Assembly: GCA_964620425.1 (NCBI GenBank)
Contig: CAZUGV010000002.1
Coordinates: forward strand, 310,001 to 374,000
Reading direction: 5' to 3'
Length of the DNA: 64,000 nucleotides
Source: DASXUG01 sp964620425
Lineage (GTDB): Bacteria > Pseudomonadota > Gammaproteobacteria > Burkholderiales > Methylophilaceae
The notes under the pieces: generated by a model
Told to the model about the DNA's origin: nothing
Database searches by the model: none
Seen by the model: only the letters and a program-made list of their open reading frames with translations
Program-made: the position numbers and the translations under genes
In this document: one piece after another, positions 25,109 through 34,600 of the stretch
Numbering within the stretch: the stretch's first letter is position 1
Layout of the letters: each line of letters begins with the position of its first letter

Positions 25109-26347
25109 TTATAAGCCAGCTTTCGCTTGTGCTTCTAACACTCCCTCTTCCACGCCAGCGGCTTCAGTGAGTTTTGCCACATTATCTTTAGTAAAGAACC
25201 CGTCAAAATCGCCATAACGTTGCACGTATTCGATAATAAGCGATGAGTGTTCAGAAGCGTTTGAGAATATCTGTTTCAAGCCTTCTTCACGTGAGCCAAT
25301 CACATCAAGCAAGAAGCCTTTGCCTTGGTTGGCAATTTGTTTCACGATAAATTCAATATTTTCTAAGCCGTCTCGCTCGCCGTCTTTCACTGCAATCGCT
25401 ACGTGGTGCAAACGGGGGCCGTAGTTGCGAACAAAGGTTTCGGTAGGTGAGGGTAGTTTTTCTAAGTGATTCACAAAATAAGGGGTATTGTTGGCTGTGA
25501 AAACCTTGGCTGGGCTTTTTGACTCAGGAAATGGGTGCACGCTTTTCGTGACATTGGTCGATGAGTTTTGATCCCAAATATTATATGCACCCCAGAAATA
25601 GTAGCTCGACCATGATAGGTATTCCAAAATCGCCACTTCACGGTTTTGGCTGTATACGCGTGTCGCTAAGTGATCCACTGGCAAAAGTAGGTCATCAATC
25701 CGTAGTTTTGCTTGTGTTTCCTTGGCGGCTAAGTAGGCTTCTTGCACATCTGGGCGAATCACGCTCATGCCAAGTGCGTACACACGTAGTTCATTAGGTT
25801 CGCGTTTTAAGTAACCGACAATATTGTGCGTATAAGGGGATGGTTTGCTAATCGCTACATTGCCGGGCAACTCAAGTTTGCGTACTTCATCCTGAGAGAA
25901 AAAGCGGAACTCGCGCTCTTCTTGCAGACGCACCACATCATGCAAATTGCTCACGCGAATAATTTCCCCCATGTAACGACTGTTTGGTTTCTTGGCACCA
26001 ACAGGATAAATTTCATTCAGCGCACGGAAGATGCCGCGGAAATTTGGGTCTTTTACTTCACGGATAATTAAATCGGGCGAGTTAAGGTCTATGCGTAGAA
26101 TATGCGTCCAATGTTTTTCGCTCTCTAGCGTGACCAAGTAATGGTATGGCGTCATCAACGCCATTTCAGCGATGTATTGAATGGAGTGGTCAGGGTCAAC
26201 CGTGATCATGAGGGCGTCAATTTCATGAATCATTGCGGTAAGACCCATGCTGTCCCGTTCTTCTAGCAGTTTGACTAAATACTCTTCAAAGAACGCGGAG
26301 TTTTGTTTGTCGCCATGGCGAGCATAATTGAGTGAGTTATATTGCAT
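25109..26347 (-). CDS. HPPD-like vicinal oxygen chelate (VOC) dioxygenase candidate
   Basis: I start this 412-residue protein at ATG 26347 with AAGG upstream; a reading from 26425 would overlap the transglutaminase gene by 41 nt. The C-terminal half resembles 4-hydroxyphenylpyruvate dioxygenase. VDHLATRV gives His226, LHHVAIAV gives His315 and LIIEYVQRYGDFDGFF gives Glu373, the pattern of the HPPD iron-binding His-His-Glu triad. The segment LLDVIGSREEGLKQIFS matches the HPPD block before the glutamate. The N-terminal half is unlike HPPD. It is the last gene of the ATP-grasp / alpha-E / transglutaminase operon, so a role in modifying a peptide-like product is possible but unproven. Confidence 0.7.
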   Translation of the reverse strand: MQYNSLNYARHGDKQNSAFFEEYLVKLLEERDSMGLTAMIHEIDALMITVDPDHSIQYIAEMALMTPYHYLVTLESEKHWTHILRIDLNSPDLIIREVKDPNFRGIFRALNEIYPVGAKKPNSRYMGEIIRVSNLHDVVRLQEEREFRFFSQDEVRKLELPGNVAISKPSPYTHNIVGYLKREPNELRVYALGMSVIRPDVQEAYLAAKETQAKLRIDDLLLPVDHLATRVYSQNREVAILEYLSWSSYYFWGAYNIWDQNSSTNVTKSVHPFPESKSPAKVFTANNTPYFVNHLEKLPSPTETFVRNYGPRLHHVAIAVKDGERDGLENIEFIVKQIANQGKGFLLDVIGSREEGLKQIFSNASEHSSLIIEYVQRYGDFDGFFTKDNVAKLTEAAGVEEGVLEAQAKAGL

Positions 26348-26384
26348 GTTGGGATGCCTTGTTGCTAATTGAAATGAAAGGTGG

Positions 26385-27185
26385 CTATTGTTGTGATTGT
26401 TGCTGAATTTGTTGTACGTGGACACTGACTTTCATCGCCTCATCACCGCCGCCAACGCGCATTCCGCTAACGGGCGATGCTTCACGGTAGTCTAAGCCAA
26501 CAGCAAGTCGTACATGTTTACCGTTAGTTTTACATTGGTTTAACACATCGAAACTTTGCCAGCCAAGGCCTTCAAGCCAGATATCTGCCCACGCATGACT
26601 CTCCATTTTGTGAGCATCATCGGTGAATAAATACCCACTGACGTAACGCGCTGGTATGCCAAGCTCACGACAGCAAGCGAGCAATACATGGGTTTGATCT
26701 TGGCAAACGCCCTCGCCCAGCGCAAATGCCTGCGCGGCAGTAGTTTTAACCTCCGTGCTACCTTTAACGTAAGCAACTTTTTCTTTGATTTTTTTAATCA
26801 TCGCCAACACTAGATCAGCATTTTTTTCTTGATTCAAAAATGCTGAGGTAAAGGCTGTAATTGCACTGTCAGCTTGCGTCAGTGAAGTCTGACGCAAATA
26901 AATCGATAGGGGAATGGTTTCTAACATGGTGGTTTCAATGACCCCAGTTTCAACTTCACCAAATGCAACAATGCTAACTTCTTTATGCGGGCTATCAATC
27001 ACCAAGGTGTGCGTGACATTTCCATGTGCATCTTCAAATGTATGGAGATTACCATTCACGCGCACATCCCAGTGAAGCAAGCGCTGTCCATGAGCGTTTT
27101 GTGGGGTTAGGCGCAATTGCTGAATGGTATAATCTACCACCTCAGTATAAGCATAATGCGTTTTATGTTCTATTTTGAGTAACAT
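26385..27185 (-). CDS. Transglutaminase-like cysteine peptidase/ligase domain protein
   Basis: The 266-residue protein starts at ATG 27185 (MLLKIEHKTHYAYTE). It has the bacterial transglutaminase-like N-terminal beta domain (residues 1-90) and the papain-like core. The triad is visible as C161 (GEGVCQDQTHVL), H197 (ESHAWADIW) and D213 (FDVLNQ). These proteins usually cleave or transfer at isopeptide or peptide bonds. It follows the ATP-grasp and alpha-E genes in the standard order, and the VOC-like gene follows it after 37 nt. Confidence 0.92.
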   Translation of the reverse strand: MLLKIEHKTHYAYTEVVDYTIQQLRLTPQNAHGQRLLHWDVRVNGNLHTFEDAHGNVTHTLVIDSPHKEVSIVAFGEVETGVIETTMLETIPLSIYLRQTSLTQADSAITAFTSAFLNQEKNADLVLAMIKKIKEKVAYVKGSTEVKTTAAQAFALGEGVCQDQTHVLLACCRELGIPARYVSGYLFTDDAHKMESHAWADIWLEGLGWQSFDVLNQCKTNGKHVRLAVGLDYREASPVSGMRVGGGDEAMKVSVHVQQIQQQSQQ

Positions 27186-27290
27186 AATCAATAAGTCTGT
27201 TTAAACATATAGTCAATCAAGCCTACACAGTTTGAATGTATGTTTGGTGATCGAATTTAGTGTGCATTAATTTTTGTGTACGTTAATATT

Positions 27291-28232
27291 TTAGTGTACG
27301 TTAATAAAGTGCCGCTGTACCTCTATACCCAATTGATTATTTGCACGTATGAAAGCCCCCAAAAATTCGTGCAAGCCTTCTTTGTAAATCTCGCTCATTT
27401 TTCCATAGTGCATTCTAGCGTGTAACTCACCTGCAAGTCTTCTGCACTCATTGTTACGTTGGCCTGACAGTTGATCTAGAATGGTGGTAATTTCACCATA
27501 ACACGCATGCAAAGAGCGTGGCATATCTTCACGTAAAATTAATAATTCGGCTACACGCGTTGGTTCAATACTATCACTAAATACTTTTTGATAGGCTTGG
27601 AAAGCAGAAACTGAGCGTAATAGTGCACTCCATTCATAGTAATCTACATTTAACGTGGTTTCTTCGCCATCTGCCAGCAGTAGATGGTATTTCACATCCA
27701 GAATACGTGCGGTGTTGTCGGCTCTTTCCATAAACGTGCCAAGCCGCACAAAGCGAAACGCATCGTCGCGTAACATGGTGCCAAAGCTGACGCCACGAAA
27801 TAAATGCGAACGCGATTTCACCCAATCACAAAATTCGTGCAAACCGCCTATTGAGAAATCTTGACCAAAAAACTGGCTAAACTCTAGCCATAAGGTGTTG
27901 ATGTTTTCCCATGTTTCTGTCGTTAATGCTACTCGCACGGAGCGAGCATTTTCACGCGCATGGTAAAGGCAGTTGTAGATGCTGGACGGGTTTTTTTCAC
28001 CCATCGCTAAAAAATGAATCACGCTACTGGCGGTATATTCGTCATGTTCAGCTTCAAACACGTCAATCGTGCCTGAAATTTCTAGTGCGGGTGTCCACAG
28101 CGCTGCTTCGCTATCAGCAGCATTCGGCACGAGTGACATGTTATGAGTCACATCTAGGATACGCGCCATGTTTTCTGCACGTTCAATGTATCGCGCCATC
28201 CAATATAAATGATCTGCGGTGCGACTTAACAA
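27291..28232 (-). CDS. Alpha-E domain-containing protein (DUF403)
   Basis: The 313-residue all-helical protein starts with the family hallmark MLSRTADHLYWMARYIERAEN and keeps ARILDV at both symmetric positions. Its function is not established. It is almost always encoded with a circularly permuted ATP-grasp and a transglutaminase-like protein, as here, and that set is predicted to make or process an unknown peptide. It lies 71 nt after the ATP-grasp gene. Confidence 0.93.
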   Translation of the reverse strand: MLSRTADHLYWMARYIERAENMARILDVTHNMSLVPNAADSEAALWTPALEISGTIDVFEAEHDEYTASSVIHFLAMGEKNPSSIYNCLYHARENARSVRVALTTETWENINTLWLEFSQFFGQDFSIGGLHEFCDWVKSRSHLFRGVSFGTMLRDDAFRFVRLGTFMERADNTARILDVKYHLLLADGEETTLNVDYYEWSALLRSVSAFQAYQKVFSDSIEPTRVAELLILREDMPRSLHACYGEITTILDQLSGQRNNECRRLAGELHARMHYGKMSEIYKEGLHEFLGAFIRANNQLGIEVQRHFINVH

Positions 28233-28303
28233 ATTAAATCTCCTTGTGTACCCATTATTTAAAAATCATCTATTTTGTATTAAGTTTGTCGTTTTAAAGA
28301 TGA

Positions 28304-29725
28304 CTATCTCTCTAGCACCCAAGTATCTTTAGTGCCGCCACCTTGCGATGAGTTCACTACCAACGAACCTTCTTTTAGCGCCACGCGGCATAACGCGCCA
28401 GGCACCAGCGTGACAGTTTTGCCAGACAATACGAATGGTCGCAAATCGACATGGCGCGGCGCAATGCCTTGTTCCACTAACGTTGGGCAAGTTGATAAAG
28501 CCAGCGTTGGTTGCGCAATATAGTTGCTTGGGTTGTTCAAAATGCGTAGGCGGAAATCTTCAATTTCTTTTTTGCTAGAAGATGGGCCGACCAACATGCC
28601 ATAGCCACCCGAACCCTGAACTTCTTTAACCACTAATTCAGGCAAGTGTTCTAACACGTATTTCAGGTCATCTGGTTTACTAAGTTCGTAAGTCGGTACG
28701 TTGGATAAAATCGCTTCTTCACCCAAGTAAAACTTAATCATGTCAGGCACGCGAATATAGGTGGCTTTGTCATCTGCCACGCCCGTACCCACAGCATTGG
28801 CAAGCGTAACACCGCCGTTACGATAAACAGATAATAAGCCAGGAACCCCCAGCATAGAATCTGGGTTAAACACCAATGGGTCGATAAAATCATCGTCAAT
28901 ACGGCGATAAATCACGTCAACGCGTTTAGGCCCTTCTGTCGTGCGCATGTAAACGGCATTGTTGCGTACAAATAAATCTTGACCCTCTACCAGTTCAACA
29001 CCCATTTGCTGCGCGATGAAAGCATGTTCAAAATAAGCGCTGTTATAAGCGCCAGGGGTCATTAACACTACAGTTGGATCTTGCACACCAGGTTGCGCAA
29101 CAGCGCGTAGGTTGTTGAGTAAAATTTGTGGGTAATGCTCGACGGGTGCAATCGGATATTTACGGAATAGCTCTGGGAAGAGTCGCATCATCATTTTGCG
29201 ATCTTCCAGCATGTATGAAACGCCAGAAGGCGTGCGCAAGTTATCTTCCAGCACGTAAAACTGGTTTTCACCCGTACGCACTATATCTACCCCTGCAATG
29301 TGCGCATACACGCCACCAGGCACATCTACGCCAAACATTTCAGGCCGATATTGCGCGTTGGTTAATACATCGGCAGATACAATGCCTGCTTTGATAATTT
29401 CCTGTTTATGGTAAATATCATCCAAAAACATATTCAGCGCTTTTACGCGTTGGATGGCACCATCTGACAAGTGCTTCCACTCGTTTGCGCCTAAGATGCG
29501 TGGAATCACATCAAACGGAATTAAGCGCTCAGCGCCAGCCGTTTCGCCGTACACATTAAATGTAATACCCACGCGACGGAAGAGATGTTCGGCTTCTTGT
29601 CGTTTACTTTCCAGTTGTTGTTCGGGAACATCCTTGAGCCAATTGGCATAGGTGGCGTATATTTCACGCACATTGCCTGATTCAAGTTGCATTTCATTAA
29701 AAGGTAGTTTTTTAGTTGAGTTCAT
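28304..29725 (-). CDS. Circularly permuted type 2 ATP-grasp protein
   Basis: The 473-residue protein is of the DUF404/DUF407 class. It has the ERLIPFDVIPRIL, LEDNLRTPSGVSYMLEDR and VVKEVQGSGGYGMLVGP blocks, and the tail SSQGGGTKDTWVL. The lysine/glycine-rich loop near the C-terminus and the early acidic metal-binding blocks reflect the permuted ATP-grasp fold. Such enzymes ligate a carboxylate to an amine using ATP; the substrate of this clade is unknown. It is the first gene of a four-gene minus-strand operon with alpha-E, transglutaminase and VOC proteins. Confidence 0.93.
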   Translation of the reverse strand: MNSTKKLPFNEMQLESGNVREIYATYANWLKDVPEQQLESKRQEAEHLFRRVGITFNVYGETAGAERLIPFDVIPRILGANEWKHLSDGAIQRVKALNMFLDDIYHKQEIIKAGIVSADVLTNAQYRPEMFGVDVPGGVYAHIAGVDIVRTGENQFYVLEDNLRTPSGVSYMLEDRKMMMRLFPELFRKYPIAPVEHYPQILLNNLRAVAQPGVQDPTVVLMTPGAYNSAYFEHAFIAQQMGVELVEGQDLFVRNNAVYMRTTEGPKRVDVIYRRIDDDFIDPLVFNPDSMLGVPGLLSVYRNGGVTLANAVGTGVADDKATYIRVPDMIKFYLGEEAILSNVPTYELSKPDDLKYVLEHLPELVVKEVQGSGGYGMLVGPSSSKKEIEDFRLRILNNPSNYIAQPTLALSTCPTLVEQGIAPRHVDLRPFVLSGKTVTLVPGALCRVALKEGSLVVNSSQGGGTKDTWVLER

Positions 29726-30015
29726 GTTGTTGAATAACGCAAAGCCTGTGCCAGCTTGTAAAAGTTGTTTAAAGTCATCGGGTTAATTTTTATCTCAACG
29801 CAATCATGATGTAGTTGCACCAATGTGGTGCTTGATTTAATCGCCCTTGCCTTACATTGAAGCTTTGCTCCTATACTTAATTCTAGTAATCGCAAAGTAT
29901 ACGCGTTTGAGCGCGCACGTGTACTGCAATATACGTTGGTGGAAATTTGCAAATTGATTGAATTTCAATGGCTTAAGGTTTGCCAACGAAGGGAAAGTCT
30001 TTTAGAATTCAACTT

Positions 30016-30582
30016 ATGAGAAAGTTATTTCTAAATTTATGTGTATTTTTAGGCTTGTGGACAGCTTGTGCCAGCATTTTTGCTGAAGAAGCGCCAGCTG
30101 AAATTGAGCCACCGCTTGTTGTTGAAACCAACGTGACTAATAAGCTGTCAACTAGCATGCAAGAGCTGATGTTGCGGGCGATTAGCTTAAGTGGCATCAA
30201 ATATAAGTTCGGTGGCTCATCGCCTGAAACGGGTTTTGATTGCAGTGGTTTTGTCCGCTATGTTTTTCAGCAGGCTGCAAATTTAACATTGCCACACGGT
30301 GCTCGTGCGTTAAGCCAGCTAGGTCAAACAGTCACGCAAGAGAATCTGCAGCCAGGGGATTTAGTGTTTTTTAATACATTGAAGTCTTCTTTTTCCCATG
30401 TAGGCATTTACTTGGGAAACCATCGTTTTATTCATTCACCAAGTGCGGGCAAAGCTGTATCAGTGATGGATATGAGTGATAGCTATTGGGCGCAACGTTT
30501 CAACGGTGCAAGGCGTATCACATCTACAAAAGGTGGCGCTGAATCCATCAAAGAGTTATCCCAGCCCACACCAGTAGAGTAG
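30016..30582 (+). CDS. NlpC/P60 family (C40) cell-wall endopeptidase
   Basis: I take ATG 30016 (MRKLFLNLCVFLG), which gives a clean signal peptide ending near IFA-EE. A TTG at 29980 would put twelve residues in front. The 188-residue protein keeps the C40 catalytic residues C76 (FDCSGFVRYVF), H128 (FSHVGIYLG) and H140 (RFIHSP). It should cut peptide cross-links in peptidoglycan in the periplasm. It is a single-gene unit facing the SelT-like gene, with only one base between the stop codons. Confidence 0.92.
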   Translation: MRKLFLNLCVFLGLWTACASIFAEEAPAEIEPPLVVETNVTNKLSTSMQELMLRAISLSGIKYKFGGSSPETGFDCSGFVRYVFQQAANLTLPHGARALSQLGQTVTQENLQPGDLVFFNTLKSSFSHVGIYLGNHRFIHSPSAGKAVSVMDMSDSYWAQRFNGARRITSTKGGAESIKELSQPTPVE

Positions 30583-30888
30583 TTAATCTTCAGGTCTTTT
30601 TTCACCGTCACTGATTTTGTCGCTATGTCCAAGTGGGCGTAAAGGATCAATCACATCCCGGATCAATTGTTTTAGCTCTTTAGACTCTGGAAATCTGCCT
30701 GCTTGTTTACGAGAAAACAAGGTTTCATTATTTAGTCGTACTTCAAAAATCCCGCCTGTTCCGGGTTTTAGTGTTAATGCTGTAATATCGCCATCAAATG
30801 TAGTGAGCAACTCTTGCGCCAGCCATGCCGCACGTAACAACCAGCGACATTGGGTGCAATATTCTATTTCCACGTGATTGTTCAGCAT
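30583..30888 (-). CDS. SelT/SelW/SelH family thioredoxin-like protein
   Basis: The 101-residue protein has the CxxC motif CTQC right after the first beta strand (VEIEYCTQCRW) and the GTGGIFEV and SRKQAGRFPESKELKQLIRD blocks of the Rdx family. The Cys in the first position replaces the selenocysteine of animal homologues. The role is a putative small thiol oxidoreductase with unknown partner. The C-terminal twenty residues are extra compared with short members. Confidence 0.88.
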   Translation of the reverse strand: MLNNHVEIEYCTQCRWLLRAAWLAQELLTTFDGDITALTLKPGTGGIFEVRLNNETLFSRKQAGRFPESKELKQLIRDVIDPLRPLGHSDKISDGEKRPED

Positions 30889-31139
30889 ATTTTTCTTTCT
30901 TGATATGTGCGATTTTTGCTTTTACACAAGTATGATAAAAAGCAAAATTCAGAAGTAAGTTTTCATTATTCTGCTTAAAAATAGCGAAATATGAAACTAT
31001 TGGTATAATGATTGTCCTAAGTTTTTTGATTAACAAGATATAAAAAAACATTAAAACTGTATACATTGTATAGAAATGTATAGTAACTCAACTGAATAGC
31101 AATTCAACTTGTCGTTATCCTTCTAGGAATCAAAATTAC

Positions 31140-32558
31140 ATGCGCACAAAAATAGAAAAATTTAGCTTAATCACTGCAGGTGCGGTCATAGGCGTGATGT
31201 TGAGTTTTAATTATTCTGCGATTGCAGAGAAAGCAACCGTAAAAACGCAATTGCCTGTCGATGAGTTACGTGCGTTTGCGGAGATTTTTGCCAAGATTAA
31301 AAGTGATTATGTTGAGCCTGTAGAAGATAAAAAATTACTGAACGATGCGATCAACGGGATGGTGACAGGTTTGGATCCGCATTCAACCTATTTAGATCCA
31401 GATGGATTTAAAGATTTGCAAGCAGGCACGCAAGGTGAATTTGGTGGTTTGGGGATTGAAGTTGGTATGGAGGATGGCTTTGTAAAAGTTGTTTCCCCTA
31501 TTGAGGACACTCCCGCGTATAAAGCTGGGGTAAAAAGTGGTGACTTTATTATTCAACTCGATGACACCCCTGTTAAAGGGATGGCGTTAAACGATGCGGT
31601 TAAACGTATGCGTGGAAAACCCGACACGCCGATTAAACTGACTATTTTACGTAAAGGCGAGGCAAAACCTTTGGTTATTACCTTAGTCCGTGCTGTGATT
31701 AAATCGCAAAGTGTGAAGTATAAACTGACTGAAAATGGCTACCCTTATGTGCGTATTACGCAATTTCAAGAGCGTACTGGTGAAGATTTGGCCAAAGCAC
31801 TAAAAGATTTACGTGAGCAGAATAAAGCGCCATTCAAAGGGATGATATTAGATTTACGTAATAACCCAGGCGGATTGCTGAATGCGGCGGTTGGCGTTTC
31901 TGCTGCATTTGTACCTAAAGATAGTCTGGTTGTTTATACAGAAGGGCGCACTGAAGATGCAAAAATGCGCTTAACTGCTACCCCTGAAAACTATTTGCGT
32001 GGAGAAAAAAGCGCTGACTACTTAAAAGATATACCTGCTGAACTGAAAACCATCCCAATGGTGGTGTTAGTGAATGGCGGCTCTGCATCTGCTTCTGAAA
32101 TTGTTTCTGGTGCGTTGCAGGATTTAAAACGTGCTGTGATTATGGGCACACAAAGCTTCGGCAAAGGCTCCGTTCAAACCATATTGCCACTTAATAATGG
32201 GACGGCGATTAAGCTCACGACTGCGCGTTACTTCACACCGAATGGTCGCTCAATCCAAGCGAAAGGGATTGTGCCAGATATTCTGGTAGAAGATGCAACA
32301 GTCAATACGATTGATCAAAGTGGTGGCTTGCGTGAAGCGGATTTAACTGGGCATTTATCCAACCCCAAAGACGGCGATCAGAAAGAGCCTGAAAAATCAA
32401 CCAAGCGTACTGCTGATGCAAAAGATAAAGCTAATGACAAATCTGATGACAAAAAATCTGACGACAAAAAACCGACTGAGCTAGGTTCAAAAAATGATTA
32501 TCAGTTTAATCAAGCGTTAAACTTGCTCAAAGGCTTGCAAATTATGCAGCAGAAGTGA
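31140..32558 (+). CDS. ctpA: C-terminal processing peptidase CtpA (S41 family)
   Basis: The 472-residue protein has an N-terminal signal/anchor, a PDZ domain at about 95-175, and the S41 core with catalytic S317 (NGGSASASE) and K342 (FGKGSVQT), spaced by 25 residues as usual. The tail (about 395-450) is a low-complexity Asp/Lys-rich stretch (KDKANDKSDDKKSDDKK). CtpA trims C-terminal ends of periplasmic proteins and murein hydrolases. coq7 follows by 10 nt. Confidence 0.94.
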   Translation: MRTKIEKFSLITAGAVIGVMLSFNYSAIAEKATVKTQLPVDELRAFAEIFAKIKSDYVEPVEDKKLLNDAINGMVTGLDPHSTYLDPDGFKDLQAGTQGEFGGLGIEVGMEDGFVKVVSPIEDTPAYKAGVKSGDFIIQLDDTPVKGMALNDAVKRMRGKPDTPIKLTILRKGEAKPLVITLVRAVIKSQSVKYKLTENGYPYVRITQFQERTGEDLAKALKDLREQNKAPFKGMILDLRNNPGGLLNAAVGVSAAFVPKDSLVVYTEGRTEDAKMRLTATPENYLRGEKSADYLKDIPAELKTIPMVVLVNGGSASASEIVSGALQDLKRAVIMGTQSFGKGSVQTILPLNNGTAIKLTTARYFTPNGRSIQAKGIVPDILVEDATVNTIDQSGGLREADLTGHLSNPKDGDQKEPEKSTKRTADAKDKANDKSDDKKSDDKKPTELGSKNDYQFNQALNLLKGLQIMQQK

Positions 32559-32568
32559 TGGAGGTACT

Positions 32569-33189
32569 ATGTTAGATCGCCTGATAGTTGAGTTTGATAA
32601 AGGCTTGCGTACCATTGCTGCACAGGCGCATAGCCGACGGGCTCACCCAGATGCGGCATTTCCTGAGCCTAGCCTAGCTTCTGCTGATAAGCTCCATATT
32701 GCTGCGCTGATGCGTATTAATCACTGTGGTGAAGTTTGCGCGCAGGCTTTATACAATGGTCAATCTTTCACTTCTCGAAATCCAGCCACTGTTGCGGCTT
32801 TGCAACAGGCATCAGCCGAGGAAACAGAGCATTTGGCTTGGTGCGAAAAACGTATCACAGAACTGGGCGGTAGAAAAAGTCTGCTAAATCCAGTGTGGTA
32901 TGCAGGTTCGTTTGCGCTAGGTGCGGTAGCTGGTGCTATGGGGGATAAGTGGAATTTGGGGTTTTTAGCCGAAACAGAACGCCAAGTAGGCAAGCATCTC
33001 AAAAGTCATTTAGAACAACTTCCTGAGCAAGATAACAAAAGCCGTGCAATTTTAGAGCAAATGTATGTGGATGAAATGCATCACGCTGAAACTGCTATTC
33101 AGCATGGGGCGACTGATTTACCTAAGCCTGTGAAAGCAATCATGGGTTTTATGTCTAAGGTGATGACTAGCACTGCTTACCGTATTTAA
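32569..33189 (+). CDS. coq7: 2-polyprenyl-3-methyl-6-methoxy-1,4-benzoquinone monooxygenase Coq7
   Basis: The 206-residue diiron protein has the two EXXH-type motifs around MRINHCGEVCAQALY and EETEHLAW, and the later MYVDEMHHAETA. It adds the last hydroxyl group in ubiquinone biosynthesis at the membrane. It lies 10 nt after ctpA and may be cotranscribed. Confidence 0.94.
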   Translation: MLDRLIVEFDKGLRTIAAQAHSRRAHPDAAFPEPSLASADKLHIAALMRINHCGEVCAQALYNGQSFTSRNPATVAALQQASAEETEHLAWCEKRITELGGRKSLLNPVWYAGSFALGAVAGAMGDKWNLGFLAETERQVGKHLKSHLEQLPEQDNKSRAILEQMYVDEMHHAETAIQHGATDLPKPVKAIMGFMSKVMTSTAYRI

Positions 33190-33294
33190 GCACATCCTTT
33201 TGCATGAGCGCCAGCCCACTTTTGCCAGCAAGTGACGCCTTGCTAACTCGAATAACTGGCTGTAATTTAACCCTAATGTAAGCTGATAACACGT

Positions 33295-33612
33295 ATGAAA
33301 AAATTTAGTGAAATTCTTCCAACGCTAGAAGCCGTTGACCATGTAAGAGCGTTGTCTCTTGTTGATTCGCAAGGACAAGTACTTGCTTTAATTGAGAATA
33401 AGCCTGGTAGTGCAGGCTCTGTGCGTGTGTATTACCATTTGTTTAAGCAGTTTGGCGCAATTGATGTCACCGCAGCACAAGCGGGTTTGGCACTTTATGC
33501 GGAACATACAGAAGACGCAAAACTTAACACAGGTAAACATCCGAATATCGATCGTTTATTTGAAATTATTGCGTCTGGAGAGGCGCTCGGTGTAGAGGTG
33601 CTGACTGGTTAA
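33295..33612 (+). CDS. DUF2322 family protein
   Basis: The 105-residue protein has the family pattern, starting MKKFSEILPTL and ending with EHTEDAKLNTGKHPNIDRL. The GKHPNID block and the preceding GLALYAEH make the family assignment good; the function is unknown. It lies 105 nt after coq7 and is convergent with the secretion operon. Confidence 0.85.
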   Translation: MKKFSEILPTLEAVDHVRALSLVDSQGQVLALIENKPGSAGSVRVYYHLFKQFGAIDVTAAQAGLALYAEHTEDAKLNTGKHPNIDRLFEIIASGEALGVEVLTG

Positions 33613-33645
33613 ATGTAGTGCTTGTCCTACCATCAAGGGTATGTG

Positions 33646-34221
33646 TTAGTTTTGTATATCAGTTGCGAGTAACGATTGGTCGCTTGCCTCTCCGTCTGGC
33701 GAAGCTGCTGTTACTGTGTCAGCGATGTTGGGCTTAAATACAAATTTCCAGCTTGCGTAGGTTTTTGCTTCATCACTCGCAATCGTATCTAGGGCAAATC
33801 GGGTGTCTTCTTTTTCCATCAAAGGGGTATCTTGCGATAGGCTATAAACTCCACTTATTTGGCCTTGTCCATCTCGCACCACCCCCCATTCATTCGTTTC
33901 AGTCATCGGGTCACGGTAGCGTTTTCGAAGGTGGTGCATGCGACTGAGTGAACGTTTATCTTCTAGTAAATCATCAAGGCTAAGCGGTAGTTGTTTGATG
34001 CCGTTGGGGGATTTTTGATAGTAGCTGGCGATGGCGTTACGGTATTGTTGCCCGACAAACAACAACTCTGCCTCCTTCTCTCGTTGAAGAGCCGTGGCGA
34101 TATTTTCAGAGGCGACGGTGAGGCTGAGTAGCAGCGCAAAAACAAAGCCCAGCACAATTAAATAAGTGAAGCCCGCTTGCTTGCTTTTAGGGGGGTTACC
34201 AATTGTTATAAGGTTTACCAT
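33646..34221 (-). CDS. Type II secretion/type IV pilus-like pseudopilin (third, atypical)
   Basis: I start at ATG 34221, 26 nt inside the preceding gene; a reading from 34257 adds twelve residues. The 191-residue protein has a short leader ending KQAGFTYLIVLGFVFALLLSL. This is a prepilin-like cleavage site (G-F) and hydrophobic stalk, but position +5 is I instead of the conserved Glu. The rest is globular. It is the last gene of a ten-gene secretion operon. The lack of Glu+5 suggests a minor or tip pseudopilin. Confidence 0.75.
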   Translation of the reverse strand: MVNLITIGNPPKSKQAGFTYLIVLGFVFALLLSLTVASENIATALQREKEAELLFVGQQYRNAIASYYQKSPNGIKQLPLSLDDLLEDKRSLSRMHHLRKRYRDPMTETNEWGVVRDGQGQISGVYSLSQDTPLMEKEDTRFALDTIASDEAKTYASWKFVFKPNIADTVTAASPDGEASDQSLLATDIQN

Positions 34222-34600
34222 CGCTGGCGATTTCGCTTGAGCCGCTGTGCAAATCATACACGCGTTGTGAGTAATCTGGTGGTGTGGTGATCACCCATGT
34301 ATCTGAGCGATCTGTCATTGGGTCAACAGGAATGGCACGTAAATAACGCGAGTTCACTAATTCATCCAAAGTTGCTGGGTAAATGCCTTTATCCGCATGA
34401 TAGTGGTCGATGGCTGTGCGAATGGTGGCAAGGTCTTCGTGTAGAACAGCTTCTTTCGCTCGCTTTAACCCATCAAAATAACGAGGTAGGGCGATAGACA
34501 GTAGTAGTGACAAGATTGCCATCACAACTGCGAGTTCAATAAACGTAAAGCCTTTTGGCGTAGCTTTGTGAGGTTTACCAAAGCTGATATGGTATGCCAT
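34196..34600 (-). CDS. GspG-like pseudopilin 2
   Basis: The 134-residue protein has the prepilin signature KGFTFIELAVVMAILSLLL, with Glu at +5 after cleavage, and a GspG-like globular part (AIDHYHADKGIYPATLDELVNSRYLRAIPVDPMTD). Its start overlaps the previous pseudopilin's end by 26 nt. It is cut and methylated by a prepilin peptidase, which is not encoded in this window. Confidence 0.88.
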   Translation of the reverse strand: MAYHISFGKPHKATPKGFTFIELAVVMAILSLLLSIALPRYFDGLKRAKEAVLHEDLATIRTAIDHYHADKGIYPATLDELVNSRYLRAIPVDPMTDRSDTWVITTPPDYSQRVYDLHSGSSEIASDGKPYNNW

